64,000 nt of DNA from Kryptolebias marmoratus (lineage: Eukaryota; Chordata; Actinopteri; Cyprinodontiformes; Rivulidae): the NCBI RefSeq assembly GCF_001649575.2, contig NC_051449.1, positions 15,790,359-15,854,358 on the forward strand. The letters are read 5' to 3'. Below the pieces are notes generated by a model. It ran no database searches. It had not been told where the DNA came from and saw nothing but the letters and a program-made list of their open reading frames with translations. The position numbers and the translations under genes were made by a program. Shown in pieces: positions 12,691-22,352 of this stretch. Positions within the stretch are counted from its first letter, which is position 1. Each line of letters begins with the position of its first letter.

Positions 12691-14107
12691 AAAAAAGGTT
12701 TTTTAGAACACACCATGTGACATTTAATTAATTAATACTGTCTAATGGATTTAAATCAGATTCTTAATTTATTCCACAGTCTGGTGACTCACTGTGCAGT
12801 TATCGTTTTAAAGTGAACACCTGAAATACAAACCTTCAATAGAAGAACCACAGCCTCCCACCGTCGGACCGGGACCTGCTGCCTCTCGCTGGGAAACTTC
12901 TTAACGTCATTGTAAATCTCGGGGGTTTCCCACGTGAAATGTGGGGCTCGAGTTCCCGACAGCATCACTCCAGACAAAAAACCCTCCAAAACAATACATG
13001 TTTTCGAACAGGTACTTTTGTTAACAAAACTTGCTTCTTCTTCTGCTTCCATTTTCCCTGATAAACACTGTGACAGTAACTTCCTCAGATTCCTACAGCT
13101 TCTACGTCACCAACCAAGGAGGTAACACCACCCACACAAGCACCCCACTTTAGGATCACTGGTGTGTTTTATGATAGTGTTTAACTAAAAGAAAAACATG
13201 AAAACTCAATTTTATATTTTATTTTATTTCCCCAGTAAACCGGTTCTTTGCTCACTTCACAGTCCTCCAACTGCGCGATTGAAAACAATTTTAACACTGT
13301 TTTTGACCTTTTATTGTCAACTTTTATCAACACCTCCCTCACTTCATGCTGTGTCCCTACTGTTTTTTAAAAAAGGCTTTTGTACAACCACTTTTTAAAA
13401 AAAAAAAGCATAACGTAGACCTCTCTGTTTCCTCTCTAACTTTAGGCTCATCTCGAAACTGCCTACTCTGTCCAAACGTTTAGAGAACATCATCTTAATG
13501 ATGTCTTAGAAGCATTTCAGTCTGGTTTTAAATCACATCATAGCACTGAAAGAGCACTTTTAAGAGTTTTTAAAGATCTACTTTTTTTGCTGACTCTAGG
13601 GACATTGTCATTGTAGTGCTTTTAGATCTGTTTGCTGCTTTTGACACGGTTGACCATAAAATCCTCCTCTCACGCCTTGAGCTGTGTGGTATTAACAGTA
13701 CTGCTCTGAAATGGTTCCAATCTTATTTAGCTGGGAGGACCTTCTCTGTCCATCTAGATCTGTACTCCTCAGCAGCACTCCCACAAAGCTATGGTGTTCC
13801 TCAGTGCTCTATTATAGATGCTCTTTTGTTTTCTTTGTATATACTGCCTCTGGGATCAATCTTTAATAAGCATAAAATCGCCTTTCATTGTTTTGCAGGT
13901 GACATTCAAATTTACCTCTAAAAGTAAATAAAGATAACATCATAACTCTGCAAAACTGTCTAAAGGACATTAAATCAAGGATGGAATGGAATGGAATTTT
14001 CTGAGCCCCCTAAAAATTGAGATTATTACCTTTGTTAAAGCCAATCTCTGGAGAGCTGATAGTGCTCTTGGTCCTCTAGCTTCTTACTGTCAACTTTTTG
14101 TCTAGAC

Positions 14108-14277
14108 CAGTGGTGCCCAATCGTAGTCCTCAACGGTCACTATCCTCCATCTTTTATATGTTTCTCTGCTTTGAACAAATGAGTCATTAACAGCCTTCTG
14201 CAGAGCTTTAAGACCTGCTGAAGAGCAGAGAAACATGCAGGTTAGTGGCCCTCCAGGACCAGAACTGGGCACCACTG
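14108..14277. mobile_element. 170 bp hAT-type MITE inside the LINE
   Basis: Perfect 12 bp terminal inverted repeats CAGTGGTGCCCA / TGGGCACCACTG, followed by a further TCCT/AGGA match. The flanks GTCTAGAC (14100-14107) and TTTTAGAC (14278-14285) share 6 of 8 bases, fitting an aged 8 bp hAT target duplication. No coding capacity. Confidence 0.8.
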
Positions 14278-14289
14278 TTTTAGACTGTT

Positions 14290-14857
14290 CTTTAAAGCTG
14301 CAGTAATTAACTTTTATAAAATGTATTTTTTATATATTTCTTAAAACTGTCCTGACAGTAGAATATGGGTCTGATAATCTGTGAAAAAAATCAAGCTCCT
14401 CTGGCTCCTCCCAGTGGTCCTACTGCCATTTGCGGAAACATACCGCTACCGGTCAGAAACAACCAATCACAGCCTGGAGGAGTGTCTTAGCAATGTTAAT
14501 CACGCTCGTGCTCGTGCACGTGCACGTGCTGCTTACATCCTTCCCCTGCACAGCGCGTACCGCCGTTCAAGCTCAAGATTGCCGGTGTGCTGCAGCTGTG
14601 CTAATGGCGGAGAAACAACCTAACGTTACAGGAAAACTGCCAAGTTCTCGAGTGGCACCTGCTCAGAAAACAAAGACAGTAGAAGATCCATGACGTCATT
14701 AGTGGCCCTGCTTATTAACCTGCATGTTCACGGCAGGCTTCACTGTGGGGAGGAGCTGTGGAGGGAGGGCTGTAGTGCAGCAGAGAGCAATGGGGAAGGG
14801 ACCTGAAAGGTGGGCTAGTCCACGGTTTTCTCAGAACTCCATACTGCAGCTTTAAAG
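14290..14857. mobile_element. 568 bp MITE flanked by TTAA/CTTTAAAG
   Basis: The two ends are a perfect 16 bp inverted repeat, CTTTAAAGCTGCAGTA at 14290-14305 and its complement at 14842-14857. TTAA lies within both ends, which fits a piggyBac-type TTAA duplication; an 8 bp CTTTAAAG duplication with shorter CTGCAGTA termini is the alternative. The surrounding LINE reads LDCSLKSDKH across the site if one copy of the duplicate is removed, confirming insertion into the LINE. Small open frames inside are not genes. Confidence 0.85.
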
Positions 14858-15395
14858 TCAGACAAACATAAGTTCTGTTGTATAAACTAGCTTCTTTCAT
14901 CTTAAGACTCTTGCAAAGGTTAAGCCCTATCGTTCATGAAATGAAAGTGTTATCTATGCATTTCTAACATCTTGTTTAGACTTCTACAATGCCTTATTTC
15001 ATGGCTTAAATCAGTCATCTCTTCATCGCCTACAAAGGATCCAAAATGCCGCTCAGCTTGCTTATTGACTAGTAAGAGATGGCACAACAATATCACCCTG
15101 GTACTGGATTCCTGCCACCTTCAGGTTCATGTAATTACTTTTTAAAAAACCTTTAAAGAAAGTATATTACAGATTTGTTGCCAGTCAGGGCACTGAGGTC
15201 AGCATCTAAACTCCTTCTGGATGTCCCAGCTTCCAAATTAGAAACAAGAGGTGGTAGAGCCTTTTCAGTCGACGTTTTTAAGTTTGGAATGCTCATGCTC
15301 TTCATAGTGAAGGTTCTTAGACCCCTGACACTTTTAAGCCTTTGCTTAAGACACACTTCTTTGTGTTGGCTTTTAATCCTAGCTGGTCTAAGTGT

Positions 15396-15710
15396 GTGTG
15401 TGTGTGTATGCATACAAACATGCATATACTTTTTTGTTGTACTCTTATTCTTTAGTTTTTGTTTATTTGTACTCATAATTGTGTGTTTTTTTTTTATCTT
15501 AAAGTAATGATGTTGAGACTTTTAGGACAATACAGGACAACATAAAGACACACAACATTAACTAACTGCATCACTGTACAGACCTGTCTCCCCCCCCTAC
15601 AGTATAGTTGCTAAAATTAAACATGTTTACTTTTAAACTGATTAGGTATTCATATTAGACACCTACATTATATAGTTATGTGGGCGGAATTAAATTTGAA
15701 TTTGAATATG
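15396..15710. other. intergenic gap with (GT)n-rich stretch
   Basis: A decayed GTGTGTGTGT tract (15390-15408) and T-rich sequence follow the LINE. Nothing else recognised. Confidence 0.4.
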
Positions 15711-15768
15711 ATGTCACAAAGGCCAAACAATGTGATGACATCACACCATGATGAGGTCACAAAGGCCA
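15711..15768 (+). promoter_or_regulatory. candidate promoter-proximal element upstream of the coiled-coil frame
   Basis: Two near-identical 15-mers, A(T/G)GTCACAAAGGCCA, lie at 15711-15725 and 15754-15768 in the same orientation. Between them at 15733-15745 is TGATGACATCACA, a CRE/ATF-like site. The group is 220-280 bp before the ATG. AGGTCA-type half-sites also suit nuclear receptors. Function is inferred only from motif form and position. Confidence 0.3.
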
Positions 15769-15991
15769 TTCCTACACAATATGAGCGACACTTACCATTG
15801 CAATTGCAAATAAAAAGTTCTTGGCAAAGAGAATAGTTGCTTGCAAAAAATTTAAAAAGTGTAATGCTGAAAGCTTGAGCTATATTGATTACATTACATC
15901 ACTGTTTAGAAATAATAAGAGCAATTAGTGCCTAAAACAATCAGTGACAAAGATTGCGTGGTAGAACAGTTATATAACAGGTGGACAAACA

Positions 15992-17236
15992 ATGTATATG
16001 TGGTGGGACAGTCATAGAACAACTAGACAAATTTCCAGAACAGCAGCGGAACTCAGAGCTTTAAGGAACAAGGTGATTGAAATTACACAACAAAGAGACT
16101 TTTCATTCGAAGAGGTAAAACAATGGAAGGAGCGTTACGCAAAACTTGAAAAACAACTCAAAGAAACAGAAAAAGTTAAAAACTTTGAGTTGGAAAGGCT
16201 TCAGGACCAAAATCATGACCTGCCAGTCATTATAAAGGGATTGGAAAAAAAGTTAAAAAATTTTAGCCTTTCAGCAAGGGAACACAAACAGGAGCTTGCT
16301 GAGAGGGATGGTAAATTTCATGAAGCAAAACAGAAACTTGCTTGTGCCAATATAGCAATTCAGAACCTTGCGAAACAACTTGCGACTTACAAGGCTCCAC
16401 TAAAAAAAACAAGGGAAAAATGGGAAAGCGTACCCCCGGTGGAATTCACAATATTCCAGCAAGCAGCGAGAGACGCGCTGGTTTACAAAGTAGAAAAACA
16501 GAACCTCTTACACAAGGAGCTGAGAAAGAAAGATACAAAAATTGCTAAATTAAAGAAGGATGTGATTGAGGCCAAAGTTGTAATACCGCCTCCACCCCCT
16601 AAAAATAATGACGTTGAATTAGCACAGTTGAAATGGACTATTAGAGAACAGACGGCAAAAATTAAGTCATTAACTGCACAAGGAAAGGTATCTGAAGAAA
16701 TAATTGAAAAGAGCAAAGCTCAAATTAAGTATCTCACAGAAAAGGTGGATCACATTCAAAAGTTGTACTTCAGTGAGAAAATGAAAAACAATGACTTAAA
16801 GGAAACCTTGAAAGTAAGTGGCAACGAGGAGCAGTTTGACAACAAGTCCAGTAAAGTCATTAAACGTGAGGATCACATGACAACACAATTTAGCACATCA
16901 AAGCCCACCATCCTGCCACCAATCATAGAGACGGTCAAGCTGAAGCCAAAAGCAAAGGTAGGTCACCCCCTGGTAGAAATGGCCACTAAAAATGTTGTGT
17001 TTCTGGGTAGAGAGGAGCTAAGCCCATCTTCTAAAATCAAAAGATCAAGTTTTAGACACAAACTTCAACATACACCTCTCCCACAAATCAACGGTAGCCA
17101 TCAAAATCCTTCCCCTTCACAAACGGCAGATGTTTTCATAACTGAACCAGATGAGCATGTGACTGAAACACTGCCTAGAAGGACCAGTGGAAAAAAGACC
17201 ACTGCTCATTCCTTTCAAGGTAAGCGTCCAACATAG
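15992..17236 (+). CDS. uncharacterised coiled-coil protein frame (possible lebercilin-like retrocopy)
   Basis: A 414-codon frame opens ATG in fair context (A at -3) with an in-frame TAG ten codons upstream, and has no break. Residues about 15-135 and 160-275 are long heptad-type coiled coils rich in K, E, Q and L; a proline run (VVIPPPPPKN) sits near residue 200. The last 130 residues are basic and Ser/Thr/Pro-rich, probably disordered (KRSSFRHKLQHTPLPQ, ETLPRRTSGKK). No signal peptide or membrane segment is seen. The layout ELRALRNKV, then DLPVII, then AERDGKFHEAKQKL, then KKDTKIAKLKKDV recalls the lebercilin (LCA5) ciliary family, but this is a weak pattern match and any long coiled coil could produce it. 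A strong splice donor (CAAG|GTAAGC at 17220) just before the stop raises the possibility that this is an exon rather than a full gene. It is surrounded by transposon debris and is in no cluster. Confidence 0.5.
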   Translation: MYMWWDSHRTTRQISRTAAELRALRNKVIEITQQRDFSFEEVKQWKERYAKLEKQLKETEKVKNFELERLQDQNHDLPVIIKGLEKKLKNFSLSAREHKQELAERDGKFHEAKQKLACANIAIQNLAKQLATYKAPLKKTREKWESVPPVEFTIFQQAARDALVYKVEKQNLLHKELRKKDTKIAKLKKDVIEAKVVIPPPPPKNNDVELAQLKWTIREQTAKIKSLTAQGKVSEEIIEKSKAQIKYLTEKVDHIQKLYFSEKMKNNDLKETLKVSGNEEQFDNKSSKVIKREDHMTTQFSTSKPTILPPIIETVKLKPKAKVGHPLVEMATKNVVFLGREELSPSSKIKRSSFRHKLQHTPLPQINGSHQNPSPSQTADVFITEPDEHVTETLPRRTSGKKTTAHSFQGKRPT

Positions 17237-17372
17237 ATTAATATCATTACTGCCGAAAGTATTGGACATTATTCAATAATAATTAACAACTATACCTACA
17301 GACTGTGCTTTCCATATAAGGTAAATCTTTGATGCATTAATACAGTGTGCTGCATTCTTTTTTGTGTGTGTG

Positions 17373-17545
17373 TGAAGTTTGAGCTAGCATGTTTTCCTTG
17401 TGCATGTGGGGGTTTTCCCCAGGAACTCTGGTTTGTATCCCACAGTTAAAAAAAAACCCCTCAAAAAACAAAACATTAGCTTAATTGAAGAACCAAAAGT
17501 TGTCTTTAGGTGTGAGTGTGTGTATGAGTGGCTTTTTGTTTGGTG
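17373..17545 (+). mobile_element. SINE-like (TGGA-tailed family) fragment
   Basis: GTTTTCCCCAGGAACTCTGG, TTTGTATCCCACAGT, then AACATTAGCTTAATTGAAGA and TCTTTAGGTGTGAGTGTGTG match the middle of the common fish repeat that also occurs at 41846 and 58085. Confidence 0.6.
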
Positions 17546-17745
17546 CGTCTCTATTGAAACAGCAACAGACTGGTAATCTCTCCAAAATGTACCCTGCGTT
17601 CTCTGTAAGATGGGGTACATCTTTGTTACTGCAGACAAGGCCCCAAATCCTGTGATCCATCGCCGGCTTCATCTTGCCATCACTCCGGATCAAAACCTTC
17701 AAGAACTTGGCAAAGACTTAGTGTGTGCATATTGTATGTATATGC

Positions 17746-17773
17746 GTGTTTGTTTATATATATAAACAAACAC
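17746..17773. repeat. 28 bp perfect palindrome
   Basis: The left half starts GTGTTTGTTTATAT and the right half is its exact complement; there is no loop. It can form a cruciform or hairpin. It interrupts the tail of the LINE fragment at 17790-18350. Confidence 0.9.
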
Positions 17774-17789
17774 AAATACCAAGTGGGCA

Positions 17790-18350
17790 GTTCCACACTG
17801 TGTATGAAACCTGTGAGCTTGAGGGTTCTACGCAGTATCTTAGCTGATCCTAGGACTGCACTCTCCTGGACAGAAATCGCTGAGGTTGTTCCTGAGATCT
17901 GTTGGAGCCACTCTTCCAGTCTGGGGGCCACAGCACCAAGTGCTCTGATGACCATTGGCAACACCGAGGTTTTGACTTGCCACAACTTCTCTATTTCCTC
18001 TTTCAGCCCTTGGTAAGTATCCATCTTCTTGTGCTCCTTCTTCCTGATGTTACAGTTGCTTGGGATTGATACATCTATCACCACTGCCTTCTTCTGTATC
18101 TCGTTTTTCACAACAATGACCGGTTGGTTAGCCATCACCTGTTTGACAGTCTGGATCTGGAAGTCCCACAGTATATTAGCCTTACCATTTTTCATAAGCC
18201 TTGGTGGAGTCTTTCACTTTGACTGTGGGACCTCCAGTTCATACTCGGCACAGATGTTCCTGTACACTATTGTAGCCACATGGCATGCTCTCCTTATGAC
18301 AGAAAACATCTGTGGCTACAGCCCTAAATGTCTAGGTCTGACCATGCCCC
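17790..18350 (-). mobile_element. 5'-truncated LINE, C-terminal end of ORF2
   Basis: On the minus strand the sequence reads NICAEYELEVPQSK, then (after a frame change) ILWDFQIQTVKQVMANQPVI, KAVVIDVSIPSNCNIRKKEH, YQGLKEEIEKLW, VLPMVIRALGAVAPRLEEWL, and SAVLGSAKILRRTLKLTG. This is the endonuclease-like C-terminal tail found in a widespread fish non-LTR retrotransposon group. It has an open frame of 171 codons but lacks the reverse transcriptase, so it is a dead fragment. Confidence 0.75.
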
Positions 18351-18879
18351 AACGATAAATAATAATTATTAAAATAAATTGGTTTGCCTAGTAGATTAAA
18401 CCATAAACATGGGGGTGGCTCCAAGGTGGAAACAAAGCGGGTCGAGATGGGTACAGTGTTGGCATTAAATAATGTACACAGCCGAGAATACAGTTTTACA
18501 CAAGAAAATAGTCCATGGTTTTCAAAAACTGGCTGAGCATAACGCATCTGCCTTGCGCGCTTTGTCACAAACACTTAGAATTCAGTGAGACTGCAAAGGA
18601 AAATGTTCCTATTTTCTGTCATTTTATCACTTTCTGTTTCATGGTATTATCACATCAAACATTAAACCATAAAGAAATAGTTGATATTTTTTAAAGTAGT
18701 GTTCTGTGGAAAATATAACCATTAGGTATCTAAGCTGGCATAGATACTGTAGCTCTCTGAATGATCTAATTGGAGAAAAGGAGACTAGTTCTGACCAGCC
18801 TAGCTAACAGTTAGAGTGGGGCCAAGACTAAAGGGAAGTACTACCATCTTAAAAAAACTTTGGTAGCAATCTATAATAC
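18351..18879. other. intergenic, no feature recognised
   Basis: No supportable coding or repeat signal apart from short A/T runs. Confidence 0.4.
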
Positions 18880-19035
18880 AGCTCGGTACGTATGTGCCAC
18901 TTACATGCAATTTACAAGGTACTAACCTGGTACATACAGGGAAAGTAGCAGGTACAAACCCAGTACATACCAGGTAAGTAACTGCTATTTACATACCAGG
19001 TAAATACCAGGTAAGTAGCAGATATGTAAGCCTCA
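18880..19035. repeat. imperfect tandem GGTA-rich repeat
   Basis: Repeated variants of ACCAGGTAAGTA(A/G)C and AGCAGGTAC / ACCTGGTACATAC alternate at irregular 12-26 bp spacing, for example at 18971-18983 and 18996-19016. It looks like a decayed minisatellite or the internal repeat of a transposon. Confidence 0.6.
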
Positions 19036-19239
19036 AGATCTGTAAAACTGACTGTTATAGCTAGAGATGCACTGGAGAATGGGCTTTTAATTAGCACTGG
19101 CTGATATTCAGCTTGTCCGGAGAGTTATGGTCTTTGTTCGCCTCACTCACAAGAGAGACGCTTTGGTCATTTGCATGAAGGTGTAAATTAAAGTGAAAAT
19201 GACTGGGTATTAGGCTTAATGCTCCACTCTTAAGTTTTA

Positions 19240-19440
19240 GAAAGCTGAAATCTGAGACCACCTCTTCTGTTTAAAGTTTTTTCTCATTTTATGTAAATGG
19301 CTTCCTTCAACCCCCTCTCAAACCATCTGTCTTCTCTGTCCAAAATATGAACAATTTGGTCCTCAAAGGAGTATCTTCTATCCTTGATGTGTAGGTGCAC
19401 AGCTAAATCTTGTCCCGATGTGTTGGCTCTCCTGTGTTAA
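19240..19440 (-). mobile_element. Penelope-like element remnant (GIY-YIG endonuclease C-terminus)
   Basis: Read on the minus strand: RRANTSGQDLAVHLHIKDRR, then YSFEDQIVHILDREDRWFER and GLKEAIYIK, then a short LNRRGGLRFQLS. The order DREDRWFERGxKEAIYxK...LNRGGGLR is the C-terminal tail of Penelope-like polyproteins in fish. The piece is truncated on both sides and has frame changes. Confidence 0.7.
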
Positions 19441-20260
19441 ACTATAAACAAAGCAGGTCAAGCAGTTTAAAGCTTGGAACTTCACACACTCCAGTTTTAA
19501 ATTGAGAAAGCTCCCTGGATGGGAAGCGAAACGACAGAACAGAACTACAGAACAGAAGTTCCATTTTCTAGTTTTCATTTAGCTTTTAATCATTTTAAAA
19601 ATATCTATTGAGGCTAATGATGCAAATAAAATCTTTTTTTATATTGTGGATTTGTGTGTTTGCATCAGTTTTCAGACACACGTGACAGCTGACGTAACTC
19701 TAACGGACACTTATGTTACCCTGTACCATGTTATTATCACATAATTACTCTGTATGTCACCCTATAATTATCCCATAATTAAACTGTATGCTGCCCCGTA
19801 TGTTGATGTGTCTTCAGTAAATCGAATCGTTGGCATTGCATTGATATATTTGTCGTATTGGCCACTTATTAGAGATGCACAACCTTAGTCAAATCCTATA
19901 ACTGTAGGGGCTGTGAGGCCTTTTGTTTAAAATAAAGAAATGTCTCCCCAAAAAGATAAACCACTTTGTTTTTACTTAAGCAAGCTGAGCACAGAACAGC
20001 TGAAAATGACATACAAGGCTTACTGACTTCCAGAGAGAAACTGGTGTAATAAATGTTACATCATATCAAGTCTCATTCTTGTGAGTCTGCAAGCTCTCAA
20101 GAGAAGCATCACTGCCCTGGATTAACCTTGTGACCTTGTATTTGCTGGACCACAGGAAAATTTTGACCTGCATTAAAAGAATAGAGAAAACAAATAAAAG
20201 AAAATGTTAATTATAAAAACAAAAGCAAAAAACAAAAAAAAAAACAAACAAAAAAAACAT
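19441..20260. other. spacer between repeats and brinp3 3' end
   Basis: No gene recognised. CATAATTA(A/C)TCTGTATG-like direct repeats occur at 19740-19795. Ends in an A-rich stretch (20220-20260) adjoining the putative poly(A) site. Confidence 0.4.
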
Positions 20261-21530
20261 TTTATTGACTGGAGTCTAAACTAAACTACTGAAAAAGTTT
20301 TCAAAACATAATAAAATGAAACAAGTTCTACCAGTTATAGTGAGTTTGTATAATTGAAGAATTTGCAGAACAATTACATAGTGCAAGTACTGGTGAGCAC
20401 TGTGGGAGGTGACTCAAAAGTTTTCACAACACGAAATCAAAACAAGAGCAAAAAATGTGACTGGCATTTACTGTACATATAAAAGCTACATTACCACATA
20501 CTCTGGAGATTGTGTCTGTTGTTTCGTCTTGGTAGAAATATAAAAAGCGATACAACCTTTGCTTTGAAACCAAACACAGAAATTAAATGTGCTTCTTAAC
20601 ATTGACTTTCCATATAAGGCATGAGTCTGTTTTGTTATAAACATTTTTTTTTGGTCTTTTCACTCAGTTATCTAGAAAGCAATGTGCACTAGTCCACAAT
20701 CTGGGGTTAGATGGAGCGTTATTTACAGCGCTACGTTCGCAGATCTTTGTCCTCCCCTCATCAGACATTTTTTTTTCTACCATTTTTAAATCAAAAGTGA
20801 AAGGAAGTCAACATTGATTAACATTTTGCCACTCAGTTTGCCAATATGTTTAACATCTTTTGGCAAAGACATGCCACCATCAATAGAACATAACTAACAG
20901 GCTTTTTCCTCAGATTTTGACGACAGATACAAGTTTCCAAATGCCAGATAAAATGAAAGATGTGGATTCAAAAGAAATACTCAAAGACTTTACCAGGGTT
21001 CAGAATGATCGAATTTCAAACTGTTAAGTGTAACATAATTCCCCACACATGTAATAATATTATTCAGTCACCCCCAACCCTATAGTTCTGTATCCAAACA
21101 AAATAGAAAAGAGAAAATCCTTTGACTAATGTCAGAACAACACTCAGAAGTGCCGTCTAACAAGATCTTGATTCTAACAAATCAAAATCTCCTTTATCTT
21201 TTGCAAGACATCAACCTGGTGAGAGGTTTAATCACAAACACTTGTCAGGGTAGGAGATCCTTTTGACCTTGGCTTTTCACAAAGTTTGCCAAATGAGATC
21301 AAAAGTATGCCTTCCAACAGGTACAGCACAGCCTCTAAAAAGGGTACAAGTATCACCTGAAAACCTGTCAGAAATGCCTAAAATAAAGGCCTACTTAGTC
21401 AGCCTTTAGAGTCACTGATTTGTTAATTCAGTCTGTTCAAGAGGCCATTTCAGCAGGATTGTCCCTGAAGCAACAACTCCACTGTGTGTGCAGTACAACT
21501 CCCCGGAACCTAGCTAGTGTGCTAAGCTAG
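20261..21530 (-). other. brinp3: probable brinp3 3' UTR with polyadenylation signal
   Basis: About 1.27 kb after the TAG contains no coding frame or recognisable transposon. On the minus strand the first good AATAAA lies at 20266-20261 and is followed by a long T/GT-rich run (plus strand 20222-20260 is A-rich with scattered C), which fits a downstream processing element. The UTR end is an inference. Confidence 0.5.
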
Positions 21531-22352
21531 CTAGCTGCACAGCTGGGCCAGATCAAGTTCAGGGAAAGCATTGGGAAGCTTGGAGTTGAAGATCTGTAAA
21601 GAGTCCTTGATTCGTGCCACCTCTCCAGCAGACAGCTTGAGGCGGTGGCGTAGCAGACAAGAAAACAGGTCAAGTGGCTGTGGTGCTGGTGGAGACAGCC
21701 GGTTAATCCGATCTCTCATCTCCAGCAACATCAGAAAGGCAGCGTCCTGTGTACCCTGCGTGTAGGGATAGTCCAGCTGTAGAATCAGATCTTTGATGCC
21801 TTCAGGGTCAAAGTGCATGCTATATCCGAAAACTTTAAGCGTGTTTATCTTCATATAGCCCAGGTTTGAAGTTTGGTCTTCCAGGTCCAGAGGTTCATAG
21901 AAGAGAGTTTCATTCACCGTCGGATCATCTGTGAGTATGCGGCTCCGCAGGTAGATGTGCACCGTTTCAAAGAAGGACTTCCACTTGTTGCCCAGTGACA
22001 GTGTCCAGTTGTAACACTGTGCAGTGGCAATGGAGTCCAGTCTAGTTCTCTCCCAGTCAGAGAAGTCGGGCTGATTCACCGGCATGAACCAGCTCTCTGA
22101 ATGACTACCCCCAAAAGGATTAACATAAATCACAGGCACAGGTTCTAGTGTTGAATTCTTCGTCGAGCATATCTGAAAGGAAATACCCATTAGCATGTGG
22201 ATGAGGTTGGATTTGTTTTTGTTGCTTTTGAGCGTCAGTAGCATTCTCTTCCTCCAAGCAGGATTGAACCAACTTCCCAAGCGAACATCATTGCTGATGT
22301 AGATCGCATGGACCTCTATTCTGCTGTCCAGACGCTTCAGCAGGTATTTCAC
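21531..22352 (-). CDS. brinp3: brinp3-like terminal coding exon
   Basis: This is 273 codons plus TAG. The acceptor CCTTAG precedes GTG (Val, not a start codon) in VKYLLKRLDSRIEVHAIYIS. The exon carries the conserved BRINP C-terminal region: WRKRMLLTLKSNKNKSNL, VNPFGGSHSESWFMPVN, CYNWTLSLGNKWKSFFETVH, IYLRSR, NLGYMKINTLKVFGYSMHF, LILQLDYPYTQG, LDLFSCLLRHRLKLS, and a final LAQLCS. Sequons NST, NWT and NET fit an ER or secreted location. The frame is intact with no disabling change. The segment before the terminus (SKLPNAFPELDLAQLCS) is the most divergent part relative to what I remember of mammalian BRINP3. Confidence 0.93.
   Translation of the reverse strand: MKYLLKRLDSRIEVHAIYISNDVRLGSWFNPAWRKRMLLTLKSNKNKSNLIHMLMGISFQICSTKNSTLEPVPVIYVNPFGGSHSESWFMPVNQPDFSDWERTRLDSIATAQCYNWTLSLGNKWKSFFETVHIYLRSRILTDDPTVNETLFYEPLDLEDQTSNLGYMKINTLKVFGYSMHFDPEGIKDLILQLDYPYTQGTQDAAFLMLLEMRDRINRLSPPAPQPLDLFSCLLRHRLKLSAGEVARIKDSLQIFNSKLPNAFPELDLAQLCS

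Larger units (their letters stand above)
13290..15395 (+). mobile_element. dead L2-type non-LTR retrotransposon (LINE), nested insertions
   Basis: Translated pieces in order: LISKLPTLSKRLENIIL and FQSGFKSHHSTERALL (reverse transcriptase N-terminal part), an intact 101-codon stretch at 13616-13921 with LLDLFAAFDTVDHKILLSRL, GINSTALKWFQSYLAGRTFS, YGVPQCS and FHCFAGDIQIYL, then LDCSLKSDKH, TSFFHLKTLAKVKPY, YNALFHGLNQSSLHRLQRIQ, and a tail with RALRSASKLLLDVPASKLETR, AFSVDVF and LLKTHF. The catalytic YADD box reads FAGD, so it is enzymatically dead; stops and frameshifts occur throughout. Two MITEs (14108-14277 and 14290-14857) split it. The L2 assignment rests on the FHxYADDTQLYL-type context. 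Confidence 0.85.

Noticed and set aside
14381..14693. Two overlapping frames of 80-87 codons
   Set aside because: They lie wholly inside the 568 bp MITE.
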